Source: Armatimonadota bacterium (lineage in GTDB: Bacteria; Armatimonadota; Fimbriimonadia; Fimbriimonadales; GBS-DC). From it: a stretch of 64,000 nucleotides of DNA. The stretch spans positions 1-64,000 of the forward strand of contig JABWCR010000013.1 in assembly GCA_013359125.1 (NCBI GenBank), read 5' to 3'. Positions 41,150 through 50,899 of the stretch are shown one piece after another (position 1 is the stretch's first letter; each line of letters begins with the position of its first letter). The translations under genes were made by a program, and so were the position numbers. Under the pieces are notes generated by a model. That model worked only from the letters and a program-made list of their open reading frames with translations, ran no database searches and was not told where the DNA came from.

Positions 41150-42178
41150 ATGAGCCAAGAGAGGGTCCTGTCCGGCCAAAACCTCCCAGAAGAGAGAGAG
41201 GCCGAAAACCGGCTGAGGCCCCGGCATATCGACGAATTCATCGGCCAAACGCGACTCATCGCCAACCTCAGCGTCTTTGTCGGCGCCGCCAAACAGCGCC
41301 AAGAAGCCCTCGACCACGTCCTCCTGTTCGGCCCGCCCGGACTGGGCAAAACCACCATCGCCTACATCATCGCGCAAGAGATGGCCGCACCCATCCACAC
41401 CACCTCCGGCCCCGCCATCGAGCGCCCGGGCGACCTGGCAGCCATCCTGACCAACCTCGAACCCCGCGCAGTGCTTTTCATCGACGAGATCCACCGCCTC
41501 AGCCGACCGGTGGAAGAGATTCTATACCCCGGTATGGAGGACTTTCAGATCGATATCGTGCTGGGCAAAGGCGCTGCGGCGCGCTCCATCCGGCTCGATC
41601 TGCCGCCCTTTACCATAGTCGGCGCGACGACCCGAGCCGGCCTGCTCACCTCGCCCCTGCGCGACCGCTTCGGCATCGTCCACTACTTCCAATTCTACGA
41701 TCTGGACGAAATGAAGCGCATCGTTCGCCGATCCGCCAAGATTCTCGACGTGCCGATCGACGACGAAGCCATCGACGAGATCGCCCAGCGCTCGCGCGGC
41801 ACGCCGCGCATAGCCAATCGCCTCTTGCGCCGCGTGCGCGACTTTGCCCAAGTCGAAAGCGACGGCCGCATCACGATCGCCTTGTCGCAAGACGCGCTCC
41901 AACGCCTGGGCGTCGATCCGCTCGGATTGGACGAGATGGACGCCAAAATCCTCGAATCGGTCATCCTCAAGTTCGGCGGCGGTCCGGTCGGCCTGGACAC
42001 TTTGGCCGCCTCGCTCAACGAGGATGCGGGCACGATCGAAGATATGTACGAACCGTTCCTCATGCAAATGGGCTTTCTACAGCGCACCCCCCGCGGACGG
42101 AGCGCTACGCCGCTCGCCTACCAGCACCTTGGAGCGGCGCCGCCCAAAAACCAGCCTTCGTTGGAACTCGATACGTAG
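41150..42178 (+). CDS. ruvB: Holliday junction branch migration ATPase RuvB
   Basis: 342 residues, full length. N-terminal [23 protein letters not shown], Walker [15 protein letters not shown], Walker [17 protein letters not shown], sensor 1 [20 protein letters not shown], and the C-terminal winged helix ending [21 protein letters not shown]. It drives branch migration with RuvA, which is not adjacent. A clear Shine-Dalgarno is missing before the ATG at 41150. Confidence 0.97.
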   Translation: MSQERVLSGQNLPEEREAENRLRPRHIDEFIGQTRLIANLSVFVGAAKQRQEALDHVLLFGPPGLGKTTIAYIIAQEMAAPIHTTSGPAIERPGDLAAILTNLEPRAVLFIDEIHRLSRPVEEILYPGMEDFQIDIVLGKGAAARSIRLDLPPFTIVGATTRAGLLTSPLRDRFGIVHYFQFYDLDEMKRIVRRSAKILDVPIDDEAIDEIAQRSRGTPRIANRLLRRVRDFAQVESDGRITIALSQDALQRLGVDPLGLDEMDAKILESVILKFGGGPVGLDTLAASLNEDAGTIEDMYEPFLMQMGFLQRTPRGRSATPLAYQHLGAAPPKNQPSLELDT

Positions 42179-42564
42179 TCTCCCGAATGCATACAAAAAT
42201 ATCGGCTTGCAAAAATCGCCAGAAAACGTCGAAAATTTGACGAAAAACGTCGATTGTAAGAGCAGGCGGCATCGGCTCTCCGCACGAGTCGCGGCGCTTC
42301 CAAAGCAGGGGGACAAATAGGTTCCACAGCATGTAGTATCTGCCGAAGAACTTTTCTCAACTGATTGAAAACCGACGGAACCGGAATGGAGACCAATCGA
42401 CCCAAAAACGACGAGTCTCATATTTGGTCTCAATTGTCCATAAATGGCCACAATCGCCTAAGAACGGCTCTGTGGCTTCGCTGGAATTGTGGATTCGGCC
42501 CCGTGGCCGTGCTACAATGACCCTCGCGCCTCTCGCAATCATCCCATGCTCTCAAGGAGGAGCC
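42179..42564. other. Upstream region of dnaA, possible replication origin
   Basis: 386 bp between ruvB and dnaA. The first 90 bases are AT-rich with a repeated GAAAACGTCGA-like unit (42222-42256). Imperfect DnaA-box candidates are ttgtccata (42434-42442) and tgtggattc (42487-42495), each 2 mismatches from the consensus or its complement. A TACAAT near 42514 and AAGGAGGA serve dnaA. dnaN, recF or rpmH are not adjacent, so the origin call is weak. Confidence 0.3.
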
Positions 42565-43968
42565 ATGAAAGTTGGCAATGTCGCTACTCGGTCTCCCGAC
42601 CAGCTGATTCTGGACAAAGACGATCGCCTACCCCTGTTGATAAGGGCCTGGAACGTCGTCTTGCCCTTGATCAAGAACGGCGCCAACAAAAGCAGCGTTG
42701 CCCACATCCTGCAAATGACGCCGGTCGCGCTTACAGACGACCGCGCCGTGTTCGCTTTGCCCGGCCAGTTCAGCCGAAACTGGGTCATGCAGCGAGAATC
42801 GAAGCGGATCGAAGCCGCCCTGAACAACGAACTGGGCCAGAATCTGACCTTGGAATTGGTGGCGTCCGATAACGAACAGCCCGAAATCGAGCCAACAGTC
42901 GCAGTCGCGCGCGAACCCGCCTCGCAACCCAAGATGCCGCGGCCCAAGCTCAATTCAAAGTTTTCCTTCGCCCAGTTTGTCGAAGGCGCCAGCAATCGTC
43001 TGGCCGTCGCGGGCGCCAAAGCCGCAGCGGCCAACCCCGGCGCCGCTCACAACCCGCTCTTCCTCTATGGCCCGCCCGGCGTCGGAAAAACGCACCTGCT
43101 CCAAGCCATCGGCAACGAAACCCTCAAGCGCGACAAATCCGCCCGAGTCATCTACATCAGCGCCCAAGACTTCCTCCTTCAATATGTCGATGCCATCAAA
43201 CTTAACAAAATGGACGCCTTCCGAGCGCTCCACCACAGCGTTACCCTTTGGCTGATCGACGATGTTCAGACCCTCGGCGGGCGAGACCGAACGCAGGAAG
43301 AGTTCTTTCACATCTACAACTTCCTGTATCAATCCGACCGGCAGATCGTCATGACCAGCGACCGCCCGCCCATGGAACTGGACGCCGTCAGCGGCAGGCT
43401 CAAAACGCGCTTCGAGCAAGGTCTCTGCGCCGACATCGCCCAGCCAGACCTCGAACTTCGCATTGCCATCCTCAAGAAAAAGAGCGAGGGACTGGGATTG
43501 GCGCTGCCCGACGAAGCCGTGCTCTGGATCGCCGAAAAGGCCCAAGCCAACGCTCGGTCGCTCCAAGGCGCCCTGACCCGATTGGCCACTTTTGCTTCGA
43601 TCCATCAAGACAGTCCGTTCACGCTCGAACTGACCATCGATGCGCTCCGCGGCTATCTGACAGACTGCCGGCCAGAGCGCGTCTCTATCGATCAAATCCT
43701 AAAGGCCGTCTGCGAGACCGCCAACCTGACGCCCGAGCAACTGACCAAAAGCGGTCGCAAAGCCGAAATCGCCCGAATCCGGCAGATCGCCATGTTCTTA
43801 GCGCGGGAATTGACGCACGAACCATGGGCCCGCATCGCCGTCGCGTTTGGCCGCAGCGACCACACGACCGCGATCCACGCCTACGAAACGGTCAATCGAT
43901 TGCGAGCCCAAGACGCAGATTTAGACGCCCGCATTGCCGCCATCAAACGCAAGCTGTACGCGCTCTAG
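42565..43968 (+). CDS. dnaA: Chromosomal replication initiator protein DnaA
   Basis: 467 residues from ATG 42565, chosen for its AAGGAGGAG site; the frame is open further upstream. Domain I (about 20-100) is followed by a short linker; the AAA+ domain has Walker A GPPGVGKTH (169-177), Walker B LWLIDDVQTLGGR and sensor 1 IVMTSDRPPMEL. Domain IV ends with the DnaA signature RQIAMFLARELTHEPWARIAVAFG-RSDHTTAIHA. The usual FGG-RDHSTV is FG-RSDHTTA here, a mild variant. It opens the origin and controls initiation. Confidence 0.95.
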   Translation: MKVGNVATRSPDQLILDKDDRLPLLIRAWNVVLPLIKNGANKSSVAHILQMTPVALTDDRAVFALPGQFSRNWVMQRESKRIEAALNNELGQNLTLELVASDNEQPEIEPTVAVAREPASQPKMPRPKLNSKFSFAQFVEGASNRLAVAGAKAAAANPGAAHNPLFLYGPPGVGKTHLLQAIGNETLKRDKSARVIYISAQDFLLQYVDAIKLNKMDAFRALHHSVTLWLIDDVQTLGGRDRTQEEFFHIYNFLYQSDRQIVMTSDRPPMELDAVSGRLKTRFEQGLCADIAQPDLELRIAILKKKSEGLGLALPDEAVLWIAEKAQANARSLQGALTRLATFASIHQDSPFTLELTIDALRGYLTDCRPERVSIDQILKAVCETANLTPEQLTKSGRKAEIARIRQIAMFLARELTHEPWARIAVAFGRSDHTTAIHAYETVNRLRAQDADLDARIAAIKRKLYAL

Positions 43969-44018
43969 AGGCCCAGCCCTCCCATCAGATAGGCCATGCG
44001 GCACCATCATGGTCAACC

Positions 44019-44267
44019 ATGGCCAAAACGCCCGAGGATTTCGAGCGGCTCCAGATCGAGCTCTACCGGCAGATGTCGCCCGTCCAAAAGCTCAAGATAG
44101 TGTTCGATCTCAACGCCGCCGCCGAGGCGCTTCACACGATCGATGTCCGGTCCCGCTATCCAAACGCCTCGGAGCGCGAGATCCGCATGAGGGTCGCTTC
44201 TCGCCGCATCCCGCCCGACTTGATGAAGAAGTTCTTCGACTGGGACGTCGAGAAGGAGGGATATTGA
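44019..44267 (+). CDS. Small conserved-type hypothetical protein
   Basis: 82 residues starting at ATG 44019: a helical protein with ELYRQMSPVQKLKIVFDLNAAAEALHTIDVRSRYPNASEREIRMRVASRRIPPDLMKKFF and the end WDVEKEGY. The pattern resembles widespread small proteins of unknown function often encoded next to PIN or nucleotidyltransferase genes, none of which is here. The open frame continues far upstream inside dnaA, but that part is antiphase noise. No strong Shine-Dalgarno. Confidence 0.65.
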   Translation: MAKTPEDFERLQIELYRQMSPVQKLKIVFDLNAAAEALHTIDVRSRYPNASEREIRMRVASRRIPPDLMKKFFDWDVEKEGY

Positions 44268-44326
44268 CCCCAAATAGGTATAATTTGCCAACCCGAAAGA
44301 CCTCCCGAATCGTCTAACAATAGCCC

Positions 44327-46822
44327 ATGAGACTACTCGTCATCCTCCTCGCGCTCTTCATCTATGTAGAAGCGCCTGCACAAGCCAAGAAACCGCAACC
44401 CACTGGCCAAACGCAGTTCAACCGTGCCGTCGCGCTGACCAATCAAGGCAAAATCAAGGAAGCCATCGAAGCCTATCGACAACTCCTGCACAAAGACCCC
44501 AAGCAAGCAGGCGCCCACCACAATATCGCATTCCTCTACGTTCAAACCAACGAGCCCAAAAAGGCCGAATACCACCTAAAACAGGCCATCCTCCATCAGC
44601 CGAGCGCCATTTCGCACTACAATCAGCTAGGCGCGCTCTATCTGGGGCAAGGTCGACTTCCAGAAGCCCAAAAACTGGCCGACCAAATGACCCAGAAGTT
44701 CCCCAACTCGGCCGATGCCCCCTTCATGCAAGGCATGGCCGCCGCTAGTCGACAAGACTGGACGCGATCCAAAGCCCAGTTCGAAATCGCCGCCAAACGC
44801 AATCCAAAGGACTTTCGCGCCCATTACAACATCGGCATGGCCGAATACGAACTGAATCGATTCGACGCGGCCGCAGCCGCCTTCCAAAAGTCTGCCGATC
44901 TGAGTCCCAACTATATCGCGGCATGGAAAGGCGCCGCCATGGCCTGGGAGGCCGCCAAGAAACCGGATCGGGCGCTGACCGCGCACACCAAAGTCCTGTC
45001 GATTCAGCCCGACGACCTGCCCAGCCGCCTAAAACGAGCCGTCATCCACGAGAACGCCAAGCGGCCGGACGAAGCCTTGGCCGACTACCTCGAAGTCCTC
45101 AAGCGCTACCCCCGCAACATCGACGCCCTGGTGCGCGCCGGCGCATTAGAGGGCGAACGACAGAACTTCGCCCCTGCGCTCAAACACTTTGTGGCCGCTG
45201 CCCAACTTCTGGACGACAAAAGCCCGCTCCATGGCGAACTGATGCTCGAGATCGGCTTTTGCCAACTCAAGCTAAGGCAATATGAACAGGCTCAGAAGGT
45301 CTATGCCGAACTGCTCAAGGCCAATCCCAAGAACCGACGCGCCTACGAAGGCCAATCCGAGGTCTTTGCCCACATCGACGACACCGACCTCCTCATTCGC
45401 CTGTGCCGCCAATGGTATGCCGAACTTCCCGACGATCCGCGCCCATTGATCAAAATCGCTCATGTTTATTCCACCCACAACCAGCCTCAAATGGCCGATC
45501 GCGAGTATCAGGCCGCAATCGCCGCCTTCGCCGATAGCGCCTATGTTCGCATGGAGTACGGGCAGTTTCTGCGCAGCCAATCCCGCTATCAAGAGGCCAT
45601 CGATCAGTTCGATGCCGTGCTCAAACTCAATCCAAAGGATGCGTCCGCGCTGGCCGCAAAGGCCCAAACTCTGGAAGCCAAGCAAGATTGGGCGGCAGCG
45701 ATCGAAGCCTATAAGAAAGTGGCCGAGTTCGAAAACCTTTCGCCCAATGCCAAGATTTCTATCGCCGGCATGTACGAAAAAATGGGCAAAATGCCGGAGG
45801 CCGAAGCCGCCTACCGAGAGGCAGCATTCGGCGATCCGCCCAGCGCTCTCGCCTTTGGCAAACTGATCGAGATGCTCTCCGCGCAAAAGCGCGTGCCGGA
45901 TGCCGTAGACGCCTTCAAAACCTACTTTTCCAAGCTCTCCGATCCTACGCCGCTCTATGGCAACTTGGCGATCTTCCTGGCCAAGCACGATCGAATGCCC
46001 GAAGCGCGAAAACTCTTTGAGGACGCCATCGCCGCCAAACCCGACGACAAGCGGCTTTACGGCTACTACGGCTTTTTTCTTAAGAGCCAAAACCAGCACG
46101 AAGAGGCGATCGGCTACTTCAAGAAGCTCGCCTCGATGGATCCGACGGACACCTGGGGGCGCCTCCATATGTCCTTCTCGATCCGCGCTCTCAATCGGGA
46201 GTCCGAGGCGCTGGAAGTCCTAAAAGAAGCCAATGCGGCCAATCCCGACGATATGGCCATCTATCCCGTCTTCTTCGAGGTGGCTGCGAAGCTCAACAGA
46301 GAAGACGTCTACGAAAAGTCGGTCGAAACCCAGGCCCGGCGCTTCAGCGGTCAGCGCGTCGCGGTCCAACGATACGTCGATTACCTGATAACGAAGAAGC
46401 GCACGGACGAGGCCTCGGCATTCTGCATCCAGGCGCTGCGCGCGCGACCGAACGACGATGTGATCTTGGACACGACGATCGCAATGTTCGAGAACCAGAG
46501 CGCCTTTGCCGCCGCGCTGCCCTATTACGAGCGCCTGGCCGCCCTCCGTTCCGAAGATGTTTCGCTGCTTCGTCGATGGGCCGTCCGAGCCGAGGAGCAT
46601 GGCTCGCCCAGCGTTGCGGTCAAGGCCTACCGAGCGCTGTTTGAGGCGGCGCCGGACGACTTCGGAGCCGGAATGAAATTGGCCGCCCTGCTGATCGAGA
46701 CCCAACAGTTCGGCGCCGCGGTCGACGCCCTGCGCGAAGTGGTCGAAAGGCATCCCAACAAGACCGACGCCATCGAGATGTTGAAAAGAGCCGAAGCCGC
46801 CCACGCCCGGAGAAACCAATGA
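44327..46822 (+). CDS. Exported multi-TPR repeat protein
   Basis: 831 residues with a signal peptide (LLVILLALFIYVEAPAQA) and about 17-20 tetratricopeptide repeats from residue 28 to the end (e.g. FNRAVALTNQGKIKEAIEAY, AHYNIGMAEYELNRFDAAAA, VRMEYGQFLRSQSRYQEAID). TPR arrays scaffold protein complexes; this one would lie outside the inner membrane. A TATAAT (44279-44284) lies 43 bases upstream. Its stop overlaps the start of the aldo/keto reductase gene (ATGA at 46819). Confidence 0.9.
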   Translation: MRLLVILLALFIYVEAPAQAKKPQPTGQTQFNRAVALTNQGKIKEAIEAYRQLLHKDPKQAGAHHNIAFLYVQTNEPKKAEYHLKQAILHQPSAISHYNQLGALYLGQGRLPEAQKLADQMTQKFPNSADAPFMQGMAAASRQDWTRSKAQFEIAAKRNPKDFRAHYNIGMAEYELNRFDAAAAAFQKSADLSPNYIAAWKGAAMAWEAAKKPDRALTAHTKVLSIQPDDLPSRLKRAVIHENAKRPDEALADYLEVLKRYPRNIDALVRAGALEGERQNFAPALKHFVAAAQLLDDKSPLHGELMLEIGFCQLKLRQYEQAQKVYAELLKANPKNRRAYEGQSEVFAHIDDTDLLIRLCRQWYAELPDDPRPLIKIAHVYSTHNQPQMADREYQAAIAAFADSAYVRMEYGQFLRSQSRYQEAIDQFDAVLKLNPKDASALAAKAQTLEAKQDWAAAIEAYKKVAEFENLSPNAKISIAGMYEKMGKMPEAEAAYREAAFGDPPSALAFGKLIEMLSAQKRVPDAVDAFKTYFSKLSDPTPLYGNLAIFLAKHDRMPEARKLFEDAIAAKPDDKRLYGYYGFFLKSQNQHEEAIGYFKKLASMDPTDTWGRLHMSFSIRALNRESEALEVLKEANAANPDDMAIYPVFFEVAAKLNREDVYEKSVETQARRFSGQRVAVQRYVDYLITKKRTDEASAFCIQALRARPNDDVILDTTIAMFENQSAFAAALPYYERLAALRSEDVSLLRRWAVRAEEHGSPSVAVKAYRALFEAAPDDFGAGMKLAALLIETQQFGAAVDALREVVERHPNKTDAIEMLKRAEAAHARRNQ

Positions 46823-47769
46823 ACTACAAACTCCTCGGCCGAACCGGCGTTCGCGTCTCCGAACTCTGCCTCGGTTGCATGACTCTGGGCGACGAGGCGG
46901 ACGAACCGACTTCCATCCGCATGATCGAGCGCGCGCTGGACGCGGGCATCAACTTCTTCGATACGGCGAACGTTTACGCTTCTGGAAGGAGCGAGGAAAT
47001 CGTCGGGAAAGCGCTTAAGAGCCGACGGAACAGCGTTGTCATCGCCACCAAAGCGCGGGGCCGGGTGGGGGATGGCCCGAACGACGAGGGTCTCTCGCGC
47101 TACCACCTGATGCAACAACTGGAGATCAGCCTGCGCAAACTTCAGACCGACCGCATCGACCTATACCAAGTTCATCGCTGGGACGACAGCCTGCCGATAG
47201 AAGAAACCCTCCGCGCCTTGGACGATATGGTGCGCCAAGGCAAAGTCCTCTACATCGGTTGCTCCAACTTCGCCGCATGGCAGCTCGCCAAGTCGCTTTG
47301 GAAGAGCGATAAACTCGGCTTGGCAAGGTTCGAGAGCCTTCAGCCGCGATACAACCTGATCGATCGCGCGATAGAGACCGAACTGCTGCCCCTTTGCCTC
47401 GATCAACAAATCGGCGTCATGGTCTATAGCCCCTTGGCGGGCGGCATTCTGACCGGCAAATACCGGCAAGGCGAGCCGTTTCCGCCCGGCACGCGCGGCG
47501 CCGAGAGCGAACTATTCCGTCGCATTCGCGCTCTGCCGCACAATCTGGAACGCGGGCAGAAACTGGCCGGGATGTTGCAAGAATTGCCTCGACCGCCGGT
47601 CCAATCCGCCATTGCTTGGACGCTCGGACATCCGGCTATAACCAGCGCGATCATCGGCGCGCGAAACCCGGAGCAGCTAGAATGGATCCTCAACGACTGG
47701 CCAGGCCCCCTGCCGCCCGAAGAGCAAAAACGGCTCAACGAAGCCAGCCAACCGCCGCCGATCAACTGA
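46819..47769 (+). CDS. Aldo/keto reductase
   Basis: 316 residues of the AKR superfamily. The catalytic tetrad is visible: Asp48 and Tyr53 in FFDTANVYASGRSE, Lys78 in VVIATKARG and His in DLYQVHRWDD. The NADPH-binding end is SAIAWTLGHPAITSAIIGARNPEQLEW. The layout matches the YghZ/Tas-like (AKR11/12) branch acting on small aldehydes or ketones. It is translationally coupled to the TPR protein; the reason for that link is unclear. Confidence 0.93.
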   Translation: MNYKLLGRTGVRVSELCLGCMTLGDEADEPTSIRMIERALDAGINFFDTANVYASGRSEEIVGKALKSRRNSVVIATKARGRVGDGPNDEGLSRYHLMQQLEISLRKLQTDRIDLYQVHRWDDSLPIEETLRALDDMVRQGKVLYIGCSNFAAWQLAKSLWKSDKLGLARFESLQPRYNLIDRAIETELLPLCLDQQIGVMVYSPLAGGILTGKYRQGEPFPPGTRGAESELFRRIRALPHNLERGQKLAGMLQELPRPPVQSAIAWTLGHPAITSAIIGARNPEQLEWILNDWPGPLPPEEQKRLNEASQPPPIN

Positions 47770-47778
47770 TTTCGAAGC

Positions 47779-48051
47779 GTCCCCACGAGCCCAAAGAACG
47801 GGCCAGGACGGGCCGGGAGGGCGAGCGTCCCCGCGAGCCGAAAGAACGGGCCAGGACGGACCGGGAGGGCGAGCGTCCCCGCGAGCCGAAAGAACAGGCC
47901 AGGACGGACCGGGAGGGCGAGCCTTTGGGAGGGCGAGCGTCCCCGCGAGCCGAAAGAGCGGACCGGGAGGGCGATCGTCCCCGCGAGCCTAAAAGAACAG
48001 GCTGGCGTTCCGTCCGAACGGGATTTTTTCGAAATGTAGCACAATTTTGAG
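47779..48051. repeat. Tandem 48-bp GC-rich repeat plus conserved AT-rich tail (right copy)
   Basis: Three full 48-bp units and at least two shortened ones share the core cgtccccgcgagccgaaaga and gaccgggagggcgag. Because 48 is a multiple of 3, every frame stays open and encodes 16-residue repeats such as EPKERARTDREGERPR; I regard these as non-genic. The tail at 48015-48051 matches 174-210 (36 of 37). It fills the gap between the reductase gene and the hppA promoter. Confidence 0.75.
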
Positions 48052-48140
48052 TACGAATCCCATCCAAATAAGGTCGCCCATCGCCGGGCTGCACGCCCTT
48101 CATGCCCTGAGGTCGTTTGACTTCAAGCCAGGCCATCGGC

Positions 48141-48226
48141 TATAATTAGGCCGCTTTAATCGCCCGTTTCGGTTGCATGGAGGCATGCGCTTTGGGGCGA
48201 ACCGATCCGAAGGAGGGATTTTACGG
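48141..48226 (+). promoter_or_regulatory. hppA promoter and leader
   Basis: TATAAT at 48141-48146 followed by an 80-base untranslated leader and AAGGAGGG 10 bases before the ATG at 48227. No convincing -35 box is seen. Confidence 0.5.
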
Positions 48227-50821
48227 ATGCGATTTTCACGCCGACCGTTACCCGCCAGGCGAAGCAGCGCGATTGCGCCGATCGCCGCGGGCATGGCGCT
48301 GGCGTCGCTCTGTGCGGCTTGGATGGCTGCCGGAGCGTTCCTAGCGCCCGTTGTTCTGTTGACCCTGCTTGCGCTTTGCGCATTGAGATACCGATTGGCG
48401 ACTCCGGTCGCCTTTTTGATTTCTGGCCTGGCTCTGGCAAGCCCCGATAGCGAGCACGTCAGCGAGGCCAACCTTGTCGTCCCCAACCTGTCCGATACTG
48501 CAACAGCCAGTTTTCTGGGCATGTCGGGACACAACCTGTTGATGATCGGCATCGTCGTCTCGCTGCTCGGTATGGTGTTCGGGCTGGCGGTCTATTCCCA
48601 ACTCAGGGGCATGCCCGTGCACAAGTCGATGCTGGAGATCAGCGAACTGATCTACGAAACCTGCAAGACCTACCTGCTGACCCAGATGAAGTTCATCACC
48701 ATCCTCTGGTTCTTCATCGGCGCGGTCATCACGGCCTACTTTGCGTTCTTCCTAAAGTTCGAGCCGGTCAAGGTCGTAATCATCCTGATCTTCTCGCTGG
48801 TCGGCATCGCGGGCAGCATGGTGGTAGCCTGGTTCGGCATTCGCGTGAACACCTTTGCCAACTCGCGCACGGCGTTTGCGGCGCTGGGCGGCAAGCCGTT
48901 CCCCTGCTACGCCATTCCGATCAAGGCAGGCATGAGCATCGGCATGTTGCTGATCTCGGTCGAACTTTTGATCATGCTCGGCATCTTGCTCTTCATCCCC
49001 GGCGACTATGCGGGCGCCTGTTTCATCGGCTTTGCAGTCGGCGAATCGCTCGGCGCGGCCGCGCTTAGGGTAGCGGGCGGAATCTTTACCAAGATCGCCG
49101 ACATCGGCGCCGACCTGATGAAGATCGTCTTCAAGATCAAGGAAGACGATGCTCGAAACCCGGGCGTCATTGCAGACTGCACAGGCGACAACGCAGGCGA
49201 CTCGGTCGGTCCGTCGGCAGACGGCTTCGAGACCTACGGCGTAACCGGCGTCGCGCTGATCACCTTCATCCTGCTGGCGGTTACCAATCCAGCCGTGCAG
49301 GTTCAACTGTTAGTCTGGATATTCGTCATTCGCGTCATCATGGTCGCCGCAAGCGCGGTGGCTTACTTTGTAAACGACGCGATCGCCAAGGCCAGATATG
49401 GGGCGGCTAATGAATTCAACTACGAGGCGCCGCTCACTTCGTTGGTTTGGATCACCTCGATCCTCTCCATCGGCCTGACCTTTATCGCCTCTAAGATGCT
49501 CATCCCCACGCTGGACGGAAACGACAACTTGTGGCTGCCGCTGGCCGGAATCATTACCTGCGGAACGCTCGCGGGCGCCATCATCCCCGAGTTGGTCAAG
49601 GTCTTTACGTCCACCGAATCGGGGCACGTCAGCGAAGTCGTTACGTCATCCAGGGAAGGCGGCTCGTCGCTCAACATCCTCTCCGGTTTCGTCGCTGGCA
49701 ACTACAGCGCGTTCTGGCTGGGCGCCACGATCACCGGCCTGATGGGCATCGCCTGGTGGCTCAGTTCGCATGGGCTCGGTCAGCTCATGACCATCAACAA
49801 TCACGACGCATCGGCCGTCTTTGCGTTCGGTCTGGTGGCCTTCGGCTTTTTGGGCATGGGGCCGGTTACCATCGCGGTCGATAGCTACGGCCCGGTAACC
49901 GATAACGCTCAGTCCGTCTACGAGCTCTCCATGATCGAATCGCAGCCGAACATCGAAGCGGAGCTTAAAAAAGACTTCGGCATCGACGCCAATTTCGAGT
50001 TGGCCAAGCACAATCTGGAGGCCAACGACGGTGCGGGCAATACGTTTAAGGCAACGGCCAAACCGGTCTTGATCGGCACGGCGGTGGTCGGCGCAACCAC
50101 GATGATCTTCTCGATCATCCTGATGCTGACCAACAAACTGCAGCCCGAACTGCTTGCCAAACTCTCCATCCTCTATCCGCCGTTCTTGCTGGGTCTGATC
50201 GCGGGCGGCGCGGTCATCTACTGGTTCACCGGCGCATCGACCCAAGCCGTAACGACGGGCGCCTATCGAGCGGTCGAGTTCATCAAGAAGAACATCAAGC
50301 TAGAAGGCGTCGAAAAGGCGTCGATCGAAGACAGCAAAAAGGTCGTCGAGATCTGCACCCAATACGCGCAAAAGGGAATGTACAACATCTTCTTCACCGT
50401 GTTCTTGGGCACGCTCGCGTTTGCCTGCTTCGAGTCGTTCTTCTTCATCGGCTACCTGATCGCCATCGCGCTGTTCGGCCTGTTCCAAGCGCTCTTTATG
50501 GCTAACGCCGGCGGCGCATGGGACAATGCCAAGAAGATCGTAGAGGTGGAACTGAAAGAGAAGGGCACCGATCTGCACGCGGCCACAGTCGTAGGCGATA
50601 CGGTCGGCGATCCGTTCAAGGACACCTCGTCCGTCGCGATGAACCCGATCATCAAGTTCACCACGCTCTTTGGGTTGCTGGCGGTCGAACTGGCCGAGCA
50701 ACTGACGACCGACCAGCGACATATTGCAGCGGGCTTGCTGTTCCTGGGTTGTCTCTACTTTGTCCATCGGTCGTTCTACGGCATGAGAATCCAGACAGGA
50801 AAGCTGGTAAAAGCGCACTAG
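48227..50821 (+). CDS. hppA: Membrane-bound ion-pumping pyrophosphatase, divergent type
   Basis: 864 residues from ATG 48227, with about 16 membrane helices. It couples PPi hydrolysis to ion export. The active-site loops are present but unusual: DIGADLMKIVFKIKEDDARNP lacks the normal DVGADLVGKVE wording, GDNAGDSVGPSADGFETYGVT replaces GDNVGDCAGMAADLFETY, and PVTDNAQSVYELS replaces DNAGGIAEM. GNTFKATAK has Lys where K+-dependent pumps have Ala. A roughly 20-residue insert (SMIESQPNIEAELKKDFG) follows. These traits suggest the divergent, Na+-regulated H+-pump branch. Ion choice is inferred. Confidence 0.9.
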   Translation: MRFSRRPLPARRSSAIAPIAAGMALASLCAAWMAAGAFLAPVVLLTLLALCALRYRLATPVAFLISGLALASPDSEHVSEANLVVPNLSDTATASFLGMSGHNLLMIGIVVSLLGMVFGLAVYSQLRGMPVHKSMLEISELIYETCKTYLLTQMKFITILWFFIGAVITAYFAFFLKFEPVKVVIILIFSLVGIAGSMVVAWFGIRVNTFANSRTAFAALGGKPFPCYAIPIKAGMSIGMLLISVELLIMLGILLFIPGDYAGACFIGFAVGESLGAAALRVAGGIFTKIADIGADLMKIVFKIKEDDARNPGVIADCTGDNAGDSVGPSADGFETYGVTGVALITFILLAVTNPAVQVQLLVWIFVIRVIMVAASAVAYFVNDAIAKARYGAANEFNYEAPLTSLVWITSILSIGLTFIASKMLIPTLDGNDNLWLPLAGIITCGTLAGAIIPELVKVFTSTESGHVSEVVTSSREGGSSLNILSGFVAGNYSAFWLGATITGLMGIAWWLSSHGLGQLMTINNHDASAVFAFGLVAFGFLGMGPVTIAVDSYGPVTDNAQSVYELSMIESQPNIEAELKKDFGIDANFELAKHNLEANDGAGNTFKATAKPVLIGTAVVGATTMIFSIILMLTNKLQPELLAKLSILYPPFLLGLIAGGAVIYWFTGASTQAVTTGAYRAVEFIKKNIKLEGVEKASIEDSKKVVEICTQYAQKGMYNIFFTVFLGTLAFACFESFFFIGYLIAIALFGLFQALFMANAGGAWDNAKKIVEVELKEKGTDLHAATVVGDTVGDPFKDTSSVAMNPIIKFTTLFGLLAVELAEQLTTDQRHIAAGLLFLGCLYFVHRSFYGMRIQTGKLVKAH

Positions 50822-50848
50822 CTGCAAACCTAAACCCGATGTATACTA

Positions 50849-50882
50849 TGCGGGGCGAGATGGCCAATTCGCCCCGCATTTT
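50849..50882 (+). terminator. Terminator after hppA
   Basis: A perfect 10-bp stem TGCGGGGCGA/TCGCCCCGCA with a 10-base loop and TTTT directly after. A TATACT (50842-50847) touches its 5' side, so it could also act in the leader of the next gene. Confidence 0.75.
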
Positions 50883-50899
50883 GCTCTGAGGAGCATACT

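Noticed and set aside
41086-42240. 384-codon frame over ruvB
   Set aside because: Shadow of ruvB in another frame, Arg/Pro/His-rich with no recognisable features.
47779-48010. CRISPR-like repeat array
   Set aside because: Units are contiguous, GC-rich and vary in length; there are no unique spacers and no cas genes nearby.
47770-48050. Open frames of 16-residue Arg/Glu/Pro repeats on both strands
   Set aside because: They arise because the 48-bp repeat is a multiple of three and lacks stops; no ribosome site, no neighbours and frames open on both strands at once.
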